Shown one piece after another: positions 37,147-46,499 of a DNA stretch of 52,583 nucleotides; position 1 is the first letter of the stretch; each line of letters begins with the position of its first letter. The notes below the pieces were generated by a model. It searched no databases and had not been told where the DNA came from. It saw only the letters and a list, made by a program, of their open reading frames with translations. The DNA is from Kiritimatiellia bacterium. Lineage in GTDB: Bacteria; Verrucomicrobiota; Kiritimatiellia; CAIVKH01. The stretch is from the NCBI GenBank assembly GCA_025054615.1, contig JANWZO010000004.1, positions 108,982 to 161,564 of the forward strand, written 5' to 3'. Position numbers and translations under genes: made by a program.

Positions 37147-38328
37147 ATGAGAGACCTCACCCAGCGGGGCGAGCTGCTAGTCACTTTTGCGCGCGGCGCG
37201 TCTGAGATTGTCGCCGCGGAGCTGAGAGATCTCGGGTATTCGTCCAAGCCCGCCGATGAAACGGCCCGCACCACCGAGGGCAACCTTGAAGATGTCATGC
37301 GGCTCAACCTCTGGCTTCGAGCAGCGCAGCGCGTCCTGATGCCGGTGGCGTCGGCCTCAGCACGGGATCCGCAGGAACTATACTCGGCCATGGTCGCCGA
37401 GCCATGGGAGCGTCTCCTTCATCCCGATGGCTACATTTCGGTCACCGCCTCGGTCCGTGAAGCGGAAGTGCGCGATCCTCGCTACGCTGCGCTCAAATTA
37501 AAGGACGCCATCGTCGACCGGATTGCAAAAATCTGCGGACGGCGCCCGGACTCGGGCGGCCGCCGCGACCGCGCGGTTCTGCACCTCCATTGGGCCGGCG
37601 GGGTTGCCACGGTCAGCATTGACACCAGCGGCGAGCCGCTTTCGCGGCGCGGATACCGACTCCAGCCGGGCCGTGCGCCCATGCAGGAATCGCTCGCCGC
37701 CGCCTGCATCCTCGCCAGCCCGTGGCGAGGCTCAACGCCCTTTGTCAATCCGATGTGCGGCAGCGGAACCCTCGCAATCGAGGCCGCCCTGATCGCCTCC
37801 AATCGGGCGCCTGGCCTGCTGCGCGACAACTTTGGATTTTTCCATGTCAGGGGCTTCCGCGAAAGGGAGTGGAAACGGCTGAAAAGCGACGCACGCGCCG
37901 GAATCACGCGGATCACCCCTCCCTGCGAAATCATCGCTTCGGACATCAGCCCGCGCGCCGTTGAGGCGGCTCGGGCAAATGCGGAACGCGCGGAAGTCGC
38001 AGTTGACATCCGGTTTGAAGTGTGCGATTTCGCCGATACGACAATCCCGCCCTCGCCCGGGGTGATTTTCCTGAACCCCGAGTACGGCGAACGCTTGGGC
38101 GACGCGGAGGCCCTCGCGCCCGTCTATACGCGGATTGGCGACTTTCTGAAGCAGCGATGCACCGGCTACGTTGGCTACGTCTTCACTGCCAACCTGGCGC
38201 TGGCCAAACGGATCGGCCTGAGAAGCCGGCGCCGCCTCGCATTCTTCAACGCCAACCTCGAGGGGCGCCTGCTCGAATTCGAGCTATATGCTGGTTCGCG
38301 GAAGGCGACCTCCCGTCCCGAGCGATGA
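37147..38328 (+). CDS. RlmL/Trm14-like RNA methyltransferase
   Basis: A 393-residue class I methyltransferase of the RlmL N-terminal (YpsC) type, which by family makes N2-methylguanosine in rRNA. Markers are RGYRLQPGRAPMQESLAAACI near residue 173, VNPMCGSGTLAIEAALIA near 200, ASDISPRAVEAARANAE near 262, and the motif IV segment LNPEYGERLG near 305. Most relatives have NPPYGER, so the third residue is changed (Pro to Glu). A THUMP-like N-terminal domain of about 150 residues is present. It is coupled by ATGA to the LysM amidase gene. Confidence 0.88.
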   Translation: MRDLTQRGELLVTFARGASEIVAAELRDLGYSSKPADETARTTEGNLEDVMRLNLWLRAAQRVLMPVASASARDPQELYSAMVAEPWERLLHPDGYISVTASVREAEVRDPRYAALKLKDAIVDRIAKICGRRPDSGGRRDRAVLHLHWAGGVATVSIDTSGEPLSRRGYRLQPGRAPMQESLAAACILASPWRGSTPFVNPMCGSGTLAIEAALIASNRAPGLLRDNFGFFHVRGFREREWKRLKSDARAGITRITPPCEIIASDISPRAVEAARANAERAEVAVDIRFEVCDFADTTIPPSPGVIFLNPEYGERLGDAEALAPVYTRIGDFLKQRCTGYVGYVFTANLALAKRIGLRSRRRLAFFNANLEGRLLEFELYAGSRKATSRPER

Positions 38329-39215
38329 GCCGCATCACCCGTTTCGGACTGCTCGTTGGCGCATGGCTCGCCGCCGCGGGCGCCGCCATGGCCCAAACCT
38401 CGCATGTGGTGCGCGCAGGAGATACGCTCGAACGCATCGCCCGGCAGTACGGGGTGCGGACCTCGGCGCTGATCGCAGCCAACGATCTCGAGCGGCCGGA
38501 CGAACTGCCCATCGGCAAACGCCTCATCATCCCGCGGCCCGACGAGCCGATCCGAAAACGATATACCGTCGAGGAGGGCGACACGCTCCAGGGCATTGCG
38601 CGCGACCACGGCCTCACCGCTGACCAGCTCGCGCGACTCAACCGGCTGGACGACCCCAACAAGCTGAAGCCCGGGCAGATCCTTGAGATCCCTCTTGATG
38701 CCACCCGCCGACTCCCATCGCCGAAATATCCGCTACCCGAGAATCTTCGACGCGAGCTGGACCAAATCCCCGTGCGCCCGGGGCGCTGGCGGTACATCGT
38801 CATCCACCACAGCGCCACCGACACGGGGAATGCGCAAACCATGGACCACTATCACCGCGTGCGCCGCCGGATGGAAAACGGACTTGCTTATCATTTTGTG
38901 ATTGGAAACGGCCGGGGCATGCCGGACGGCCAGATCGCCATTGGTCGGCGCTGGCGCACCCAGATCAAGGGAGGCCACCTGGCCAGCGACGCGCTTAATG
39001 AAATCGCCATCGGAATCTGCCTCGTGGGCAACTTCGAAAAAAGCCGCCCCACGCCGGCACAGGTTCGCAGCCTGTCCGCGCTCATCAGCTACCTGATGCA
39101 GCGCACCCGTAACAGCGCTTCCGCCGTGCGGACGCACCGCCAGATCAATACAAAACCGACCATCTGCCCGGGCCGCCATTTCCCAACCCGGGCCATCTTG
39201 GAGAACCTCCCATGA
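38325..39215 (+). CDS. LysM-domain N-acetylmuramoyl-L-alanine amidase
   Basis: A 296-residue exported cell-wall hydrolase. Signal peptide MSRITRFGLLVGAWLAAAGA; two LysM domains (HVVRAGDTLERIARQYGVR near residues 27-70 and YTVEEGDTLQGIARDHGLT near 84-127) bind peptidoglycan; an Amidase_2/PGRP domain follows with VIHHSATDTGN near 162 and THRQINTKPTICPG near 266 as the zinc-site segments. The ATG overlaps the TGA of the methyltransferase gene (ATGA), and its own stop overlaps the DUF547 gene by 4 nt. Predicted to cut the amide bond between muramic acid and the stem peptide. Confidence 0.92.
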   Translation: MSRITRFGLLVGAWLAAAGAAMAQTSHVVRAGDTLERIARQYGVRTSALIAANDLERPDELPIGKRLIIPRPDEPIRKRYTVEEGDTLQGIARDHGLTADQLARLNRLDDPNKLKPGQILEIPLDATRRLPSPKYPLPENLRRELDQIPVRPGRWRYIVIHHSATDTGNAQTMDHYHRVRRRMENGLAYHFVIGNGRGMPDGQIAIGRRWRTQIKGGHLASDALNEIAIGICLVGNFEKSRPTPAQVRSLSALISYLMQRTRNSASAVRTHRQINTKPTICPGRHFPTRAILENLP

Positions 39216-40048
39216 TCCAACGAGCAATCCTCACCTGCCTGCTGGCCGCCCTCACCGGTTGCCAGACCCCTACGGAAACCGTCCAACTCAACCGAGACAT
39301 CGAAGCAGAAGAGGAGGGCGTCGCCGCGCTTCGCCGCGCCTCGCTGGGTCCGGACACCGCGGGTGCGAAGTTCGACCATAAGAAATGGGGGGACCTGCTC
39401 TCCGCAGGCGTGCGGTCGGACGGCCTCGTAGATTACGCCGCGCTCAAGCGTCGGGAAACGCAGCTTGACGAATATCTTGTCGAAGCGGGCGACGTACCCC
39501 TCGCCTCGCTATCCCGCCACGAGCAACTGGCACTTCTGCTGAACCTGTTCAACGCCTGCACCGTGAAAATGATCCTCGAACACCCCGGCGTCCAATCAGT
39601 CACGGACATCCGCGCCGACGCCAGCTGGAAACACAAGGGGTGGGTCGTGGATCGGCGGGGGGTCAGCCTTCAAGAGATCGAACGCGCCTACATCCGCACC
39701 CGGTTCCCGGACCCGCGAATCCACTTTGCCCTCGTCCGGGGAGCTCGGGGCAGTCCGCCGCTTCGCGCCGAGCCCTACACCGGCGCGCAACTCGAGGCGC
39801 AGCTCAATGATCAGGCCCGCCGCGTCCTCGCCGACCCGCGTTTCGCCCGCTGGGACGCGGCCCGAAATCGTCTGATCCTCGGCGGATTTTTCGGCCGATA
39901 CCGCCGTGATTTTGCCGATACCGACGCTGAGCTCGTGCGCGTGCTCCTGCCCTGGTTCCCGGAGGAAATCCGCCGCGCACTGGCGGGACGCGACCGAATC
40001 GATCTTGAATTCGCCCCCTTCGACTGGCGCCTGAACGGTTCCTGGTGA
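39212..40048 (+). CDS. DUF547 family lipoprotein
   Basis: A 278-residue protein with a lipobox LLAALTGC ending at Cys17, so it is probably membrane-anchored outside the cytoplasm. The body matches DUF547: LVDYAALKRRETQLDEYL near residue 71, LLLNLFNACTVKMILEH near 108, and IHFALVRGARGSPPLRAEPY near 168, where the usual Cys of related proteins is absent. The function of DUF547 is unknown. It is coupled to the LysM amidase by a 4-nt overlap and ends 3 bp from the convergent VanZ gene. Confidence 0.88.
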   Translation: MIQRAILTCLLAALTGCQTPTETVQLNRDIEAEEEGVAALRRASLGPDTAGAKFDHKKWGDLLSAGVRSDGLVDYAALKRRETQLDEYLVEAGDVPLASLSRHEQLALLLNLFNACTVKMILEHPGVQSVTDIRADASWKHKGWVVDRRGVSLQEIERAYIRTRFPDPRIHFALVRGARGSPPLRAEPYTGAQLEAQLNDQARRVLADPRFARWDAARNRLILGGFFGRYRRDFADTDAELVRVLLPWFPEEIRRALAGRDRIDLEFAPFDWRLNGSW

Positions 40049-40051
40049 GCT

Positions 40052-40447
40052 TCAGCGCGGCCCCCGAGCGGCCCTCAGCGCCGCCCGCAACCGTTCGAAC
40101 GCCCAAAACCCCACTACGGTCAGCGCAGCGCCGGCCGCGTCCGCAAGCCAGTCCACGACGTCCGGATTTCTCGAGGGCACAAACGATTGGTGAATTTCAT
40201 CCGTCGCGCCGTATGCGGCCGCAAACAGCCACCCCCACAACGCGGCCGGTGCAGGTCTTGCCCTATGGCCGACACGCACCGCCAGATAGGCAAGCGCCCC
40301 GAGGATGCCAAACGCGACCGCGTGCGTCAGCTTGTCATGCTGGAATAACCAGTTCGGCGCCCTAGGGTCCGGAGGCCGGCTGCTGAACCAAAACAGCAAT
40401 CCCGCCCACAATGCCGCGGGCAGCCAACTCACAAGGACCCGTTTCAA
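40052..40447 (-). CDS. VanZ-family membrane protein
   Basis: A 131-residue membrane protein with about four helices. VanZ marks are the N-terminal WLPAALWAGLLFWFSSRP, DKLTHAVAFGILGALAYLA near residue 38, and the TDEIHQSFVPSRNPDVVDWLADAAGA segment near 82-107 (shown as two parts TDEIHQSFVPSRN and PDVVDWLADAAG). The biochemical role is unknown; VanZ-like proteins affect teicoplanin susceptibility in enterococci. It overlaps the outer-membrane-protein gene by 4 nt. Confidence 0.92.
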   Translation of the reverse strand: MKRVLVSWLPAALWAGLLFWFSSRPPDPRAPNWLFQHDKLTHAVAFGILGALAYLAVRVGHRARPAPAALWGWLFAAAYGATDEIHQSFVPSRNPDVVDWLADAAGAALTVVGFWAFERLRAALRAARGPR

Positions 40448-41031
40448 AACTGCGTGAACCGTAAAAAGAGCGTCGCAACAAATCCTTCAAAGTCGCCGTT
40501 GCGCCACCCGCCGCGCTCCTGCCGAAAATCGAACCACCGATAGCCGACACCTGCGCCAACATCAATCGTCGGCGTCAGGTGCAGCGCCGCGTTGATTTGC
40601 GGCTCAATGAGACTAAACCGCAGTTCATCGGCCGCGCGCCCGCCAGTCTTTTCCGCCTCCAGACGGCCGATCCCCACCGCCGCGCCTACCGAAAGGTGAA
40701 AGACCTGATCGAACCGAAACGAGTAATCGGCCAGCAGGGCCGCGTAAGCCAGATCGAACGTCTGCGGAAGATTGTAGCCCGGCGGCGCTTCGCTGAAGTC
40801 CTCGATGTTTGCGTAACCGGCCACGCCAACGCCGATCCGGTCATTTAGCAGACCGCCCACCTGCACGCCGCCGAGCCAGGTCGCGCCCGGACCCAGGTCG
40901 GAATGCTTCACGTCGAACCGCGTGAACAAATTCCAGCGGTCGTCCTCGTCGATCAACACCTTCTCCCGCTCCTGACCGGGCGCCGCGACCGCCCACAGCG
41001 CCAACGCCAAAATCACGATAATCTTCCGCAT
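40444..41031 (-). CDS. Predicted small outer-membrane beta-barrel protein
   Basis: A 195-residue protein with a signal peptide (MRKIIVILALALWAVAAPGQ) and alternating hydrophobic patterns typical of membrane beta-strands, such as TWLGGVQVGGLLNDRIGVGV, LAYAALLADYSFRF and VGAGVGYRWFDFR. It ends in aromatic Phe (FLRFTQF), as many outer-membrane proteins do. GAGG lies about 7 nt before the ATG. No named family was recognised. It is the upstream partner of VanZ in a two-gene unit and follows the TTCCA palindrome cluster. Confidence 0.72.
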   Translation of the reverse strand: MRKIIVILALALWAVAAPGQEREKVLIDEDDRWNLFTRFDVKHSDLGPGATWLGGVQVGGLLNDRIGVGVAGYANIEDFSEAPPGYNLPQTFDLAYAALLADYSFRFDQVFHLSVGAAVGIGRLEAEKTGGRAADELRFSLIEPQINAALHLTPTIDVGAGVGYRWFDFRQERGGWRNGDFEGFVATLFLRFTQF

Positions 41032-41141
41032 TCGTCGCCTCGCCTTTTTTTTGCCAGCATACCGAGCCGCAACCGGTTGAAAAGGGCAATCCGCCGGCGC
41101 CGAGAGGGTGAATCGCCGCCTGCGTCAAGCCATCGCTCCCA

Positions 41142-41227
41142 TTTCCAAGGCATGGAAAAAAGATTTCCATGGTATGGAAAAAGTGTGCCGAGGGACTTCC
41201 ATGCCATGGAAATTCCATGCCATGGAA
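41142..41227. repeat. Cluster of four TTCCA..TGGAA palindromes
   Basis: Four inverted repeats lie in 86 bp: TTTCCAAGGCATGGAAA (41142-41158), TTTCCATGGTATGGAAA (41164-41180), TTCCATGCCATGGAA (41197-41211) and TTCCATGCCATGGAA again (41213-41227). The last two are identical. They sit between the end of the E1 dehydrogenase gene and the start of the outer-membrane-protein gene, both on the minus strand. Confidence 0.85.
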
Positions 41228-41284
41228 ATTTCGGACGCGGGAGGACACCCGGCGCGCCGCGGGGCCCGTCGTGAACCCGGCCGC

Positions 41285-43735
41285 TCAGATGCCGAGGCGC
41301 TGGCGGCGCGCGTGCTCGGCGAGCGTCTGGTTCGTCGTCGGGGTGTGGCCCTTGAGCGGAAGGATGCGCTCATGGACCGCGTCGACGATCCACTCCGCCT
41401 GCGGGAAGAAAACTTCCTCCATTTCCGCGCAGGGGGTGATCCAGTTTCGCGACCCGACAACCACCGGCGGGGCGTCGAGGTCGTCGAAACAGAACTGCGC
41501 GAGATTGGCGGCAATGGTCTGCATCATGCTGCCTCGCTCGCTGGCGTCGCCCGCGATGAGGACGCGACCCGTTTTGCGGACCGACTCAATTAGCGGATCG
41601 TAGTCGAGCGGGTTGAGAGTCCGGCAATCCCAGATATCCGAGGTCAACCCGTGGTGTTTCTCGAGATAATCGGCCGCTTCGATCGCGCGATACAGCGTCG
41701 CGCCAATGGTGATCAGCGTCAGGTCCCGGCCTGTGCGCCGTTTAGCGGGCGGTCCAAAGGGAATCTCGTAGTAGTCCGCGGGGACCTCCTTCTCGAAGAG
41801 CTCGCCGATGTCATACAGGCGCTGGCTTTCGAAAAACACGACCGGGTCGCTGCCGGCGAGGGCGGTGTTGAGAAGGCCTTTGGCGTCGTAGGGTGTGGCA
41901 GGGAACGCGACTTTCAACCCCGGGATGTGTGCGACCATCGCCGTCCAGTCCTGCGAATGCTGCGCGCCGTATTTCGAACCCACCGAAACCCGCAGCACGA
42001 CCGGCATCTCGAGCACGCCGGCGGACATGCTCTGCCACTTGGCAAGCTGGTTGAAGATTTCATCGCCCGCGCGGCCCATGAAGTCGCAATACATCAGCTC
42101 GACCAGCGCGCGTCCGCCCTCGAGCGCGTAGCCCACGGCCGTGCCGACGATAGCTGCCTCGGAGATCGGGGCGTTGAAGAGTCGGTGGTATGGCAGCGCC
42201 TCGGTGAGACCGCGGTAGCAGGCGAACGCCCCGCCCCAGTCGCGATTCTCTTCGCCGTACGCGACGAGAGTGGGGTCGACGGTGAACCGGTGGATGATCG
42301 CCTCAAAAATGGCGTCGCGATACTGGTAGACCTTGGTTTTCGGGACCGGTTTGCCATCGACCATGCCGGACCGGATTTTCTTGGCGATGGCCTGCACGCG
42401 CGGGTTTTCCGATAGAGGCTGGCGCAGCTCGGCGGGCCCCTCGGCGTAGGCCTCGCGCCGTTTGTTGGAGAACATGACATCGCCGATTCGCTCGGCCTCG
42501 AGGCGGGGCGAAATGGACAGGTCGGAGGCGAGCTTCAGCGCGAACGTCATCAGGTCCCGCGTGGCCTGCTTCTTCGTTTCCAACGCGGCGGCGTCGATCG
42601 CGCCGAGGGCCACAAGCTCGTCGGCGAACCAGCGGAGCGGATCCACCCGTTGCCAGAGCTCCATCTCCTCCTTGGTGCGGTAAGAGGAGGCATCGGATGG
42701 AGAGTGGCCGGAGAATCGGTAGGTGATCGTGTCCAGAAGGACCGGGCCGTCGCCCTCATCGAGGATCCGGCGCTTGCGCTCGATGGCGTCAGCGACAGCG
42801 AGCGGGTTGTAGCCGTCCACGCGCTCGGCATGCATGCCTTCGGGGTTGACCCCGAGCCCGACGCGGGCGAGCACGTCGTAGCCCATCGTCTCGCCGGAGG
42901 TCTGCCCACCCATTCCGTAGAAATTGTTCATGAAGTTGAAGATGATCGGGAGGCCGCCGCGGTGCGCCTCATCCCACAGCATCTTGAACTGTCCCATCGC
43001 GGCGAAGTTGAGTGCCTCCCAGACAGGGCCGCAGCCCATCGAAGCATCGCCGATGTTCGCGATCACGATGCCCTTTCGGCGCATCACCTTTTTGAAGAGC
43101 GCGGCGCCGGCGGCGATGTCCGCCGACCCGCCGACGATCGCATTGTTCGGGTAAATGCCAAATGGGGTGAAAAAGGCGTGCATCGACCCGCCCAGCCCGC
43201 GGTTGAAGCCCGCCTTCCGTCCGAAGATTTCCGCGAGCGCGCCGTACACAAGAAACTTCACCGCCAACTCGCGCACCGTGCCCGAATGCCCCGGCTCCAC
43301 CACCGCGAGGCATTCGCCGTTGAGAAACTCGCGCATGATCCGCATCAGCGTATCGTCATCGAGCTTGCGGATCGCGGACATACCTTTGGCGAGGATTTCG
43401 CCGTGCGACCGATGCGAGCCGAAAATGTGGTCGTCCACGGTCAGGTGGAACGCCTGGCCCACCGCCGCGGCCTCCTGTCCAATCGACAGGTGCGCGGGCC
43501 CCTTGTGATCGTACGCGATGCCGTTGTACGCGCCCTCGGTCTTGATCGCATGCAGCATGCTCTCAAATTCGCGGATGAGCAGCATGTCCTCGTAAATGCC
43601 GACGAGCGCCTCGGCGCCAAACCGCCTGAGTTCGTCGGCAAGGGGCCGGTTGTACTGGCACAGCGGCAGTTCCGGGGCACGAAGAACGGCCGGTTTTCGC
43701 TCTTTGGCAGGGTCGACAATCAGGTCTTTGGGCAT
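41285..43735 (-). CDS. 2-oxoacid dehydrogenase E1, fused alpha and beta chains
   Basis: An 816-residue thiamine-diphosphate enzyme. The alpha part (about residues 40-420) has the TPP-binding [18 protein letters not shown] near 227 with [11 protein letters not shown] about 40 residues on, and [20 protein letters not shown] near 338. The beta part (about 465-816) has [15 protein letters not shown], the catalytic-Glu segment [20 protein letters not shown] near 527, and a transketolase-like C-domain. Most bacteria make alpha and beta separately or as PDH-E1 dimers; here they are fused. AAGGAG precedes the ATG by 10 nt. Substrate could be pyruvate, acetoin or a branched-chain oxoacid. Confidence 0.93.
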   Translation of the reverse strand: MPKDLIVDPAKERKPAVLRAPELPLCQYNRPLADELRRFGAEALVGIYEDMLLIREFESMLHAIKTEGAYNGIAYDHKGPAHLSIGQEAAAVGQAFHLTVDDHIFGSHRSHGEILAKGMSAIRKLDDDTLMRIMREFLNGECLAVVEPGHSGTVRELAVKFLVYGALAEIFGRKAGFNRGLGGSMHAFFTPFGIYPNNAIVGGSADIAAGAALFKKVMRRKGIVIANIGDASMGCGPVWEALNFAAMGQFKMLWDEAHRGGLPIIFNFMNNFYGMGGQTSGETMGYDVLARVGLGVNPEGMHAERVDGYNPLAVADAIERKRRILDEGDGPVLLDTITYRFSGHSPSDASSYRTKEEMELWQRVDPLRWFADELVALGAIDAAALETKKQATRDLMTFALKLASDLSISPRLEAERIGDVMFSNKRREAYAEGPAELRQPLSENPRVQAIAKKIRSGMVDGKPVPKTKVYQYRDAIFEAIIHRFTVDPTLVAYGEENRDWGGAFACYRGLTEALPYHRLFNAPISEAAIVGTAVGYALEGGRALVELMYCDFMGRAGDEIFNQLAKWQSMSAGVLEMPVVLRVSVGSKYGAQHSQDWTAMVAHIPGLKVAFPATPYDAKGLLNTALAGSDPVVFFESQRLYDIGELFEKEVPADYYEIPFGPPAKRRTGRDLTLITIGATLYRAIEAADYLEKHHGLTSDIWDCRTLNPLDYDPLIESVRKTGRVLIAGDASERGSMMQTIAANLAQFCFDDLDAPPVVVGSRNWITPCAEMEEVFFPQAEWIVDAVHERILPLKGHTPTTNQTLAEHARRQRLGI

Positions 43736-43759
43736 GGCTGGGAACTCCTTTTCGACAGG

Positions 43760-45106
43760 TCAGTGCAGAGAAAAGACTGCGTCGCGCATCGTCTCGGATG
43801 CCGTGGGGTGCGGGAAGACCAGTTCTTCAATTTCCGGCACGCGCGCCTCCAGTTCGATGAGCGCCGCGCATCCAAAGATCATTTCCGAACACGCGCCACC
43901 AATTAGGTGAGCGCCGAGCAGGACCCCTGTATCCGCGTGAACCACCATCTTCGCTAAGCCGCGCTCCGCAGCATGCTCCGCGAGGAATCGGCCGTTGGCG
44001 GTCATGGGCCATTTCACCACCTTTACGGGGATGCCACGCGCGGCGGCATCGGCCTCGCTCAGGCCGACGACGGCGACCTCCGGATTCGTGTAGACGACGC
44101 CCGGAATGGCATGCCAACGCATCCGATCGGGCCGGCCGGTCAGGTTGTTGACGACGACCTCCCCCATTCGGCTGGCGGTGTGGGCCAGCCACGCGCGGCC
44201 GGTGCAATCGCCAATGGCGTAAACCCCCGGCTGATTGGTGGCGCAGCGGTCGTCCACGCGGATGCCGCGGCGGTCAAATTCGATGCGCGCCTCTTCCAAG
44301 CCCAGGCCCTTTACATTCGGGACGCGCCCCGTCGATACGAGCACGATGTCCCGCGGGACGGACTGTTCCTTGCCGCCTTTCTCGAAACGAACGGAATCGG
44401 CGGTGATCTCCAGAACCTTTGCCGAGACGTGAAACTCGATGTTTTTCTTCGACAATTCGGCGCGGAGTGTCCGCGAAATCTCCGCATCGATCTGCGGGCA
44501 GATCTCGGGCATCATCTCGATGACCGTGACGGGCACGCCCAAGGACCCGAAGCAGCAGGCGAACTCACAGCCGATCACCCCGCCCCCGATGACCACCAGA
44601 CTTCGGGGAAGCCGCTCCAGATTGAGCAGGCCCGTCGAATCGACAACGCCCGGCAGGTCGATGCCGGGGATTGGCGGCCTTGCCGGCGACGACCCCGTCG
44701 CCAGGATCACCGCACGGCCTTCATGGGTCTGTCCGTTGACGGCGACGGTCCGGGGGCCGACCAGGCGCGCAGAACCGAAAAGGACATCGACCTTGTATTT
44801 TTTCATCAGTCCCGCGATGCCGTTTCGCAAGGTTTTCATCACCTCTTCCTTGCGCGCCTGCGCGGCGGCCCAGTCGAAGGAGACATTGGCAGCGCGCACG
44901 CCATAGGCTTCGCCGTGCACGGCGTAATGGTAAAGCTTGGCCGAATTGAGCAGCGTTTTGGAAGGGATACAGCCCTCGTTGAGGCACACGCCACCGAGCT
45001 TCGCCTGTTCAATCAGCAGGACGCGCAGCCCTCGGGATCCCGCGCGTTCCGCCGCCACATACCCGCCGGGTCCAGCGCCGATAACAATGAGGTCGTACAT
45101 GGTCAT
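43760..45106 (-). CDS. lpdA: Dihydrolipoamide dehydrogenase (E3)
   Basis: A 448-residue FAD disulfide oxidoreductase that re-oxidises dihydrolipoyl groups with NAD+. The N-terminal dinucleotide fold is DLIVIGAGPGGYVAAERAG, the redox disulfide is GGVCLNEGCIPSK (residues about 37-49), NAD-binding VVIGGGVIGCEFACCFGSLG near 168, FAD-binding VYAIGDCTGRAWLAH near 298, and the catalytic HPTASE near 432. The ATG at 45104-45106 overlaps the E2 stop by 4 nt; the longer frame to 45640 is antisense-like shadow within E2. It sits between E2 and E1 in the operon. Confidence 0.97.
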   Translation of the reverse strand: MTMYDLIVIGAGPGGYVAAERAGSRGLRVLLIEQAKLGGVCLNEGCIPSKTLLNSAKLYHYAVHGEAYGVRAANVSFDWAAAQARKEEVMKTLRNGIAGLMKKYKVDVLFGSARLVGPRTVAVNGQTHEGRAVILATGSSPARPPIPGIDLPGVVDSTGLLNLERLPRSLVVIGGGVIGCEFACCFGSLGVPVTVIEMMPEICPQIDAEISRTLRAELSKKNIEFHVSAKVLEITADSVRFEKGGKEQSVPRDIVLVSTGRVPNVKGLGLEEARIEFDRRGIRVDDRCATNQPGVYAIGDCTGRAWLAHTASRMGEVVVNNLTGRPDRMRWHAIPGVVYTNPEVAVVGLSEADAAARGIPVKVVKWPMTANGRFLAEHAAERGLAKMVVHADTGVLLGAHLIGGACSEMIFGCAALIELEARVPEIEELVFPHPTASETMRDAVFSLH

Positions 45107-46497
45107 GCCTTTCCTGACGAAGAAGACGATGCGGGAGGCGCGGCGAGCAGCAGGTCGATGTGCTCGATCGCCGCGACGAGATCCTGGAGGAAGCGCGCCG
45201 CCGGTGCGCCGTCGACCGCCTGATGGTCGATCGTCAAACTGAAGCTGATGGTTTCGACAAACGCCACGGACCCATCGGGCCGGCGCGCGGGCTGAAGCGA
45301 AATGCCACCTACCCCGAGGATGGCGACCTCCGGCGCATTGAGCACCGGCGTGAAATAATCGATCCCCAGCGCGCCAAGGTTGGTCACGGTGAAGGTCCCG
45401 CCTGTCAGCAGATCCGGATTGATCGAGCCCGCCTGGCAGGCTTCCGCGCGCTCGCGGATTGCTGCCGATAACGCGGCGATGGAGAGCCGATCGGCCCCGT
45501 GGATCACCGGGACCATCAAGCCGCGCGGCGTGTCGACAGCCACACCGAGGTTTACGGCGCCGAACTCCACGATTCGATCGCCGAGGAAATGCGCGTTGAG
45601 GGACGGGTGTTTCTTCAGCGCGTGAAGCGCGGCATAGCACACCAAATCGTTGATGGTGAGTTTCGGCAGGCCAAATGCCTCGCCCTGCGCCTTGGCCCTG
45701 GCTCGAAACGCCTGCACGACGGAGAGGTCCGCGCGGGCGTGCAGCGTGAGCTGCGCGGTCGTCGAGAGGGATTGGCGCATCCGGTCGGCGATGATCTTGC
45801 GAATGCCCTTCACCGGGATCTCGCGCTTCGTTCCGGCCTCTATCGCGGCGGGCTCCAAGGCCGCGGCTGCGCCGGCCTCCGGCGGAGCCAACCGGTCCGC
45901 CGCCGTGATCCGGCCGCCCAGCCCGCTCCCGCGCCGCGGCAGCGCATCGGGAGTCGAAGCCCCTGCCGCACGGGCTGCCGCGGTCAAAGGCGGAACTGTC
46001 GCGGCCGCCGCAAGAACATCGCGTTCAATCACCCGTCCGCCGGGTCCGCTTCCCGCGAGCGCAGAAGGATCAATCCCCGCCCGGGCAGACGCCTTACGCG
46101 CGCGCGGAGACACGCCAACCGAACCCGATGGCGCTGCCGGTTCTTTGGGCGCGGGCGCTGCGGTTGCGGGCGAAGCCGCGGCCCCGGGCGCCGGGCTCGC
46201 CGGCGCGGGAGCAGCCGCAGGCGCGGCCCCCGCCGGACGCAAGGCCGAAACATCTTCGCCGGGCGCCCCGATCGCGCCGATATGGGTCAATACGGGAATG
46301 TCCGCGCCCTCCGGGAAAAACAATTCCACAACAGTCCCACCCGCCGGTGCGGGGACCTCGAACGTGGCCTTGTCCGTCTCAATGCTCGCCACCGGCTGGC
46401 CCTCGACCACCGTGTCACCGGGCTTCACCAGCCATTTGACGAGAATGCAGCTTTCAACCGATTGCCCCTGCCTCGGCATGATGATGGGTACGGCCAT
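45103..46497 (-). CDS. 2-oxoacid dehydrogenase E2 (dihydrolipoyl acyltransferase)
   Basis: A 464-residue acyltransferase core. The lipoyl domain (residues 1-80) has the lipoylated lysine in IETDKATFEV near residue 42; an Ala/Pro linker follows; a peripheral-subunit-binding domain is GVSPRARKASARAGIDPSAL with GSGPGGRVIERDV near 130-165; then a second partial copy of its end, GSGLGGRITAADRL, near 190-203. The catalytic domain ends with SLTIDHQAVDGAPAARFLQD near 430. The ATG at 46497 has GAGGAGG 7 nt upstream. It is 2 bp from the DeoR regulator gene. The duplicated binding-domain end is an oddity. Confidence 0.94.
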   Translation of the reverse strand: MAVPIIMPRQGQSVESCILVKWLVKPGDTVVEGQPVASIETDKATFEVPAPAGGTVVELFFPEGADIPVLTHIGAIGAPGEDVSALRPAGAAPAAAPAPASPAPGAAASPATAAPAPKEPAAPSGSVGVSPRARKASARAGIDPSALAGSGPGGRVIERDVLAAAATVPPLTAAARAAGASTPDALPRRGSGLGGRITAADRLAPPEAGAAAALEPAAIEAGTKREIPVKGIRKIIADRMRQSLSTTAQLTLHARADLSVVQAFRARAKAQGEAFGLPKLTINDLVCYAALHALKKHPSLNAHFLGDRIVEFGAVNLGVAVDTPRGLMVPVIHGADRLSIAALSAAIRERAEACQAGSINPDLLTGGTFTVTNLGALGIDYFTPVLNAPEVAILGVGGISLQPARRPDGSVAFVETISFSLTIDHQAVDGAPAARFLQDLVAAIEHIDLLLAAPPASSSSSGKA

Positions 46498-46499
46498 GG

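Noticed and set aside
41142-41227. CRISPR array
   Set aside because: Repeats are self-palindromic, only 1-16 bp apart, with no uniform spacers and no cas genes.
42650-43906. 418-codon plus-strand frame opposite the E1 dehydrogenase
   Set aside because: Antisense shadow; no ribosome-binding site or recognisable domains.
45107-45640. N-terminal extension of the E3 gene
   Set aside because: The extension overlaps E2 in another frame and has no similarity; the ATG at 45106 matches family starts.
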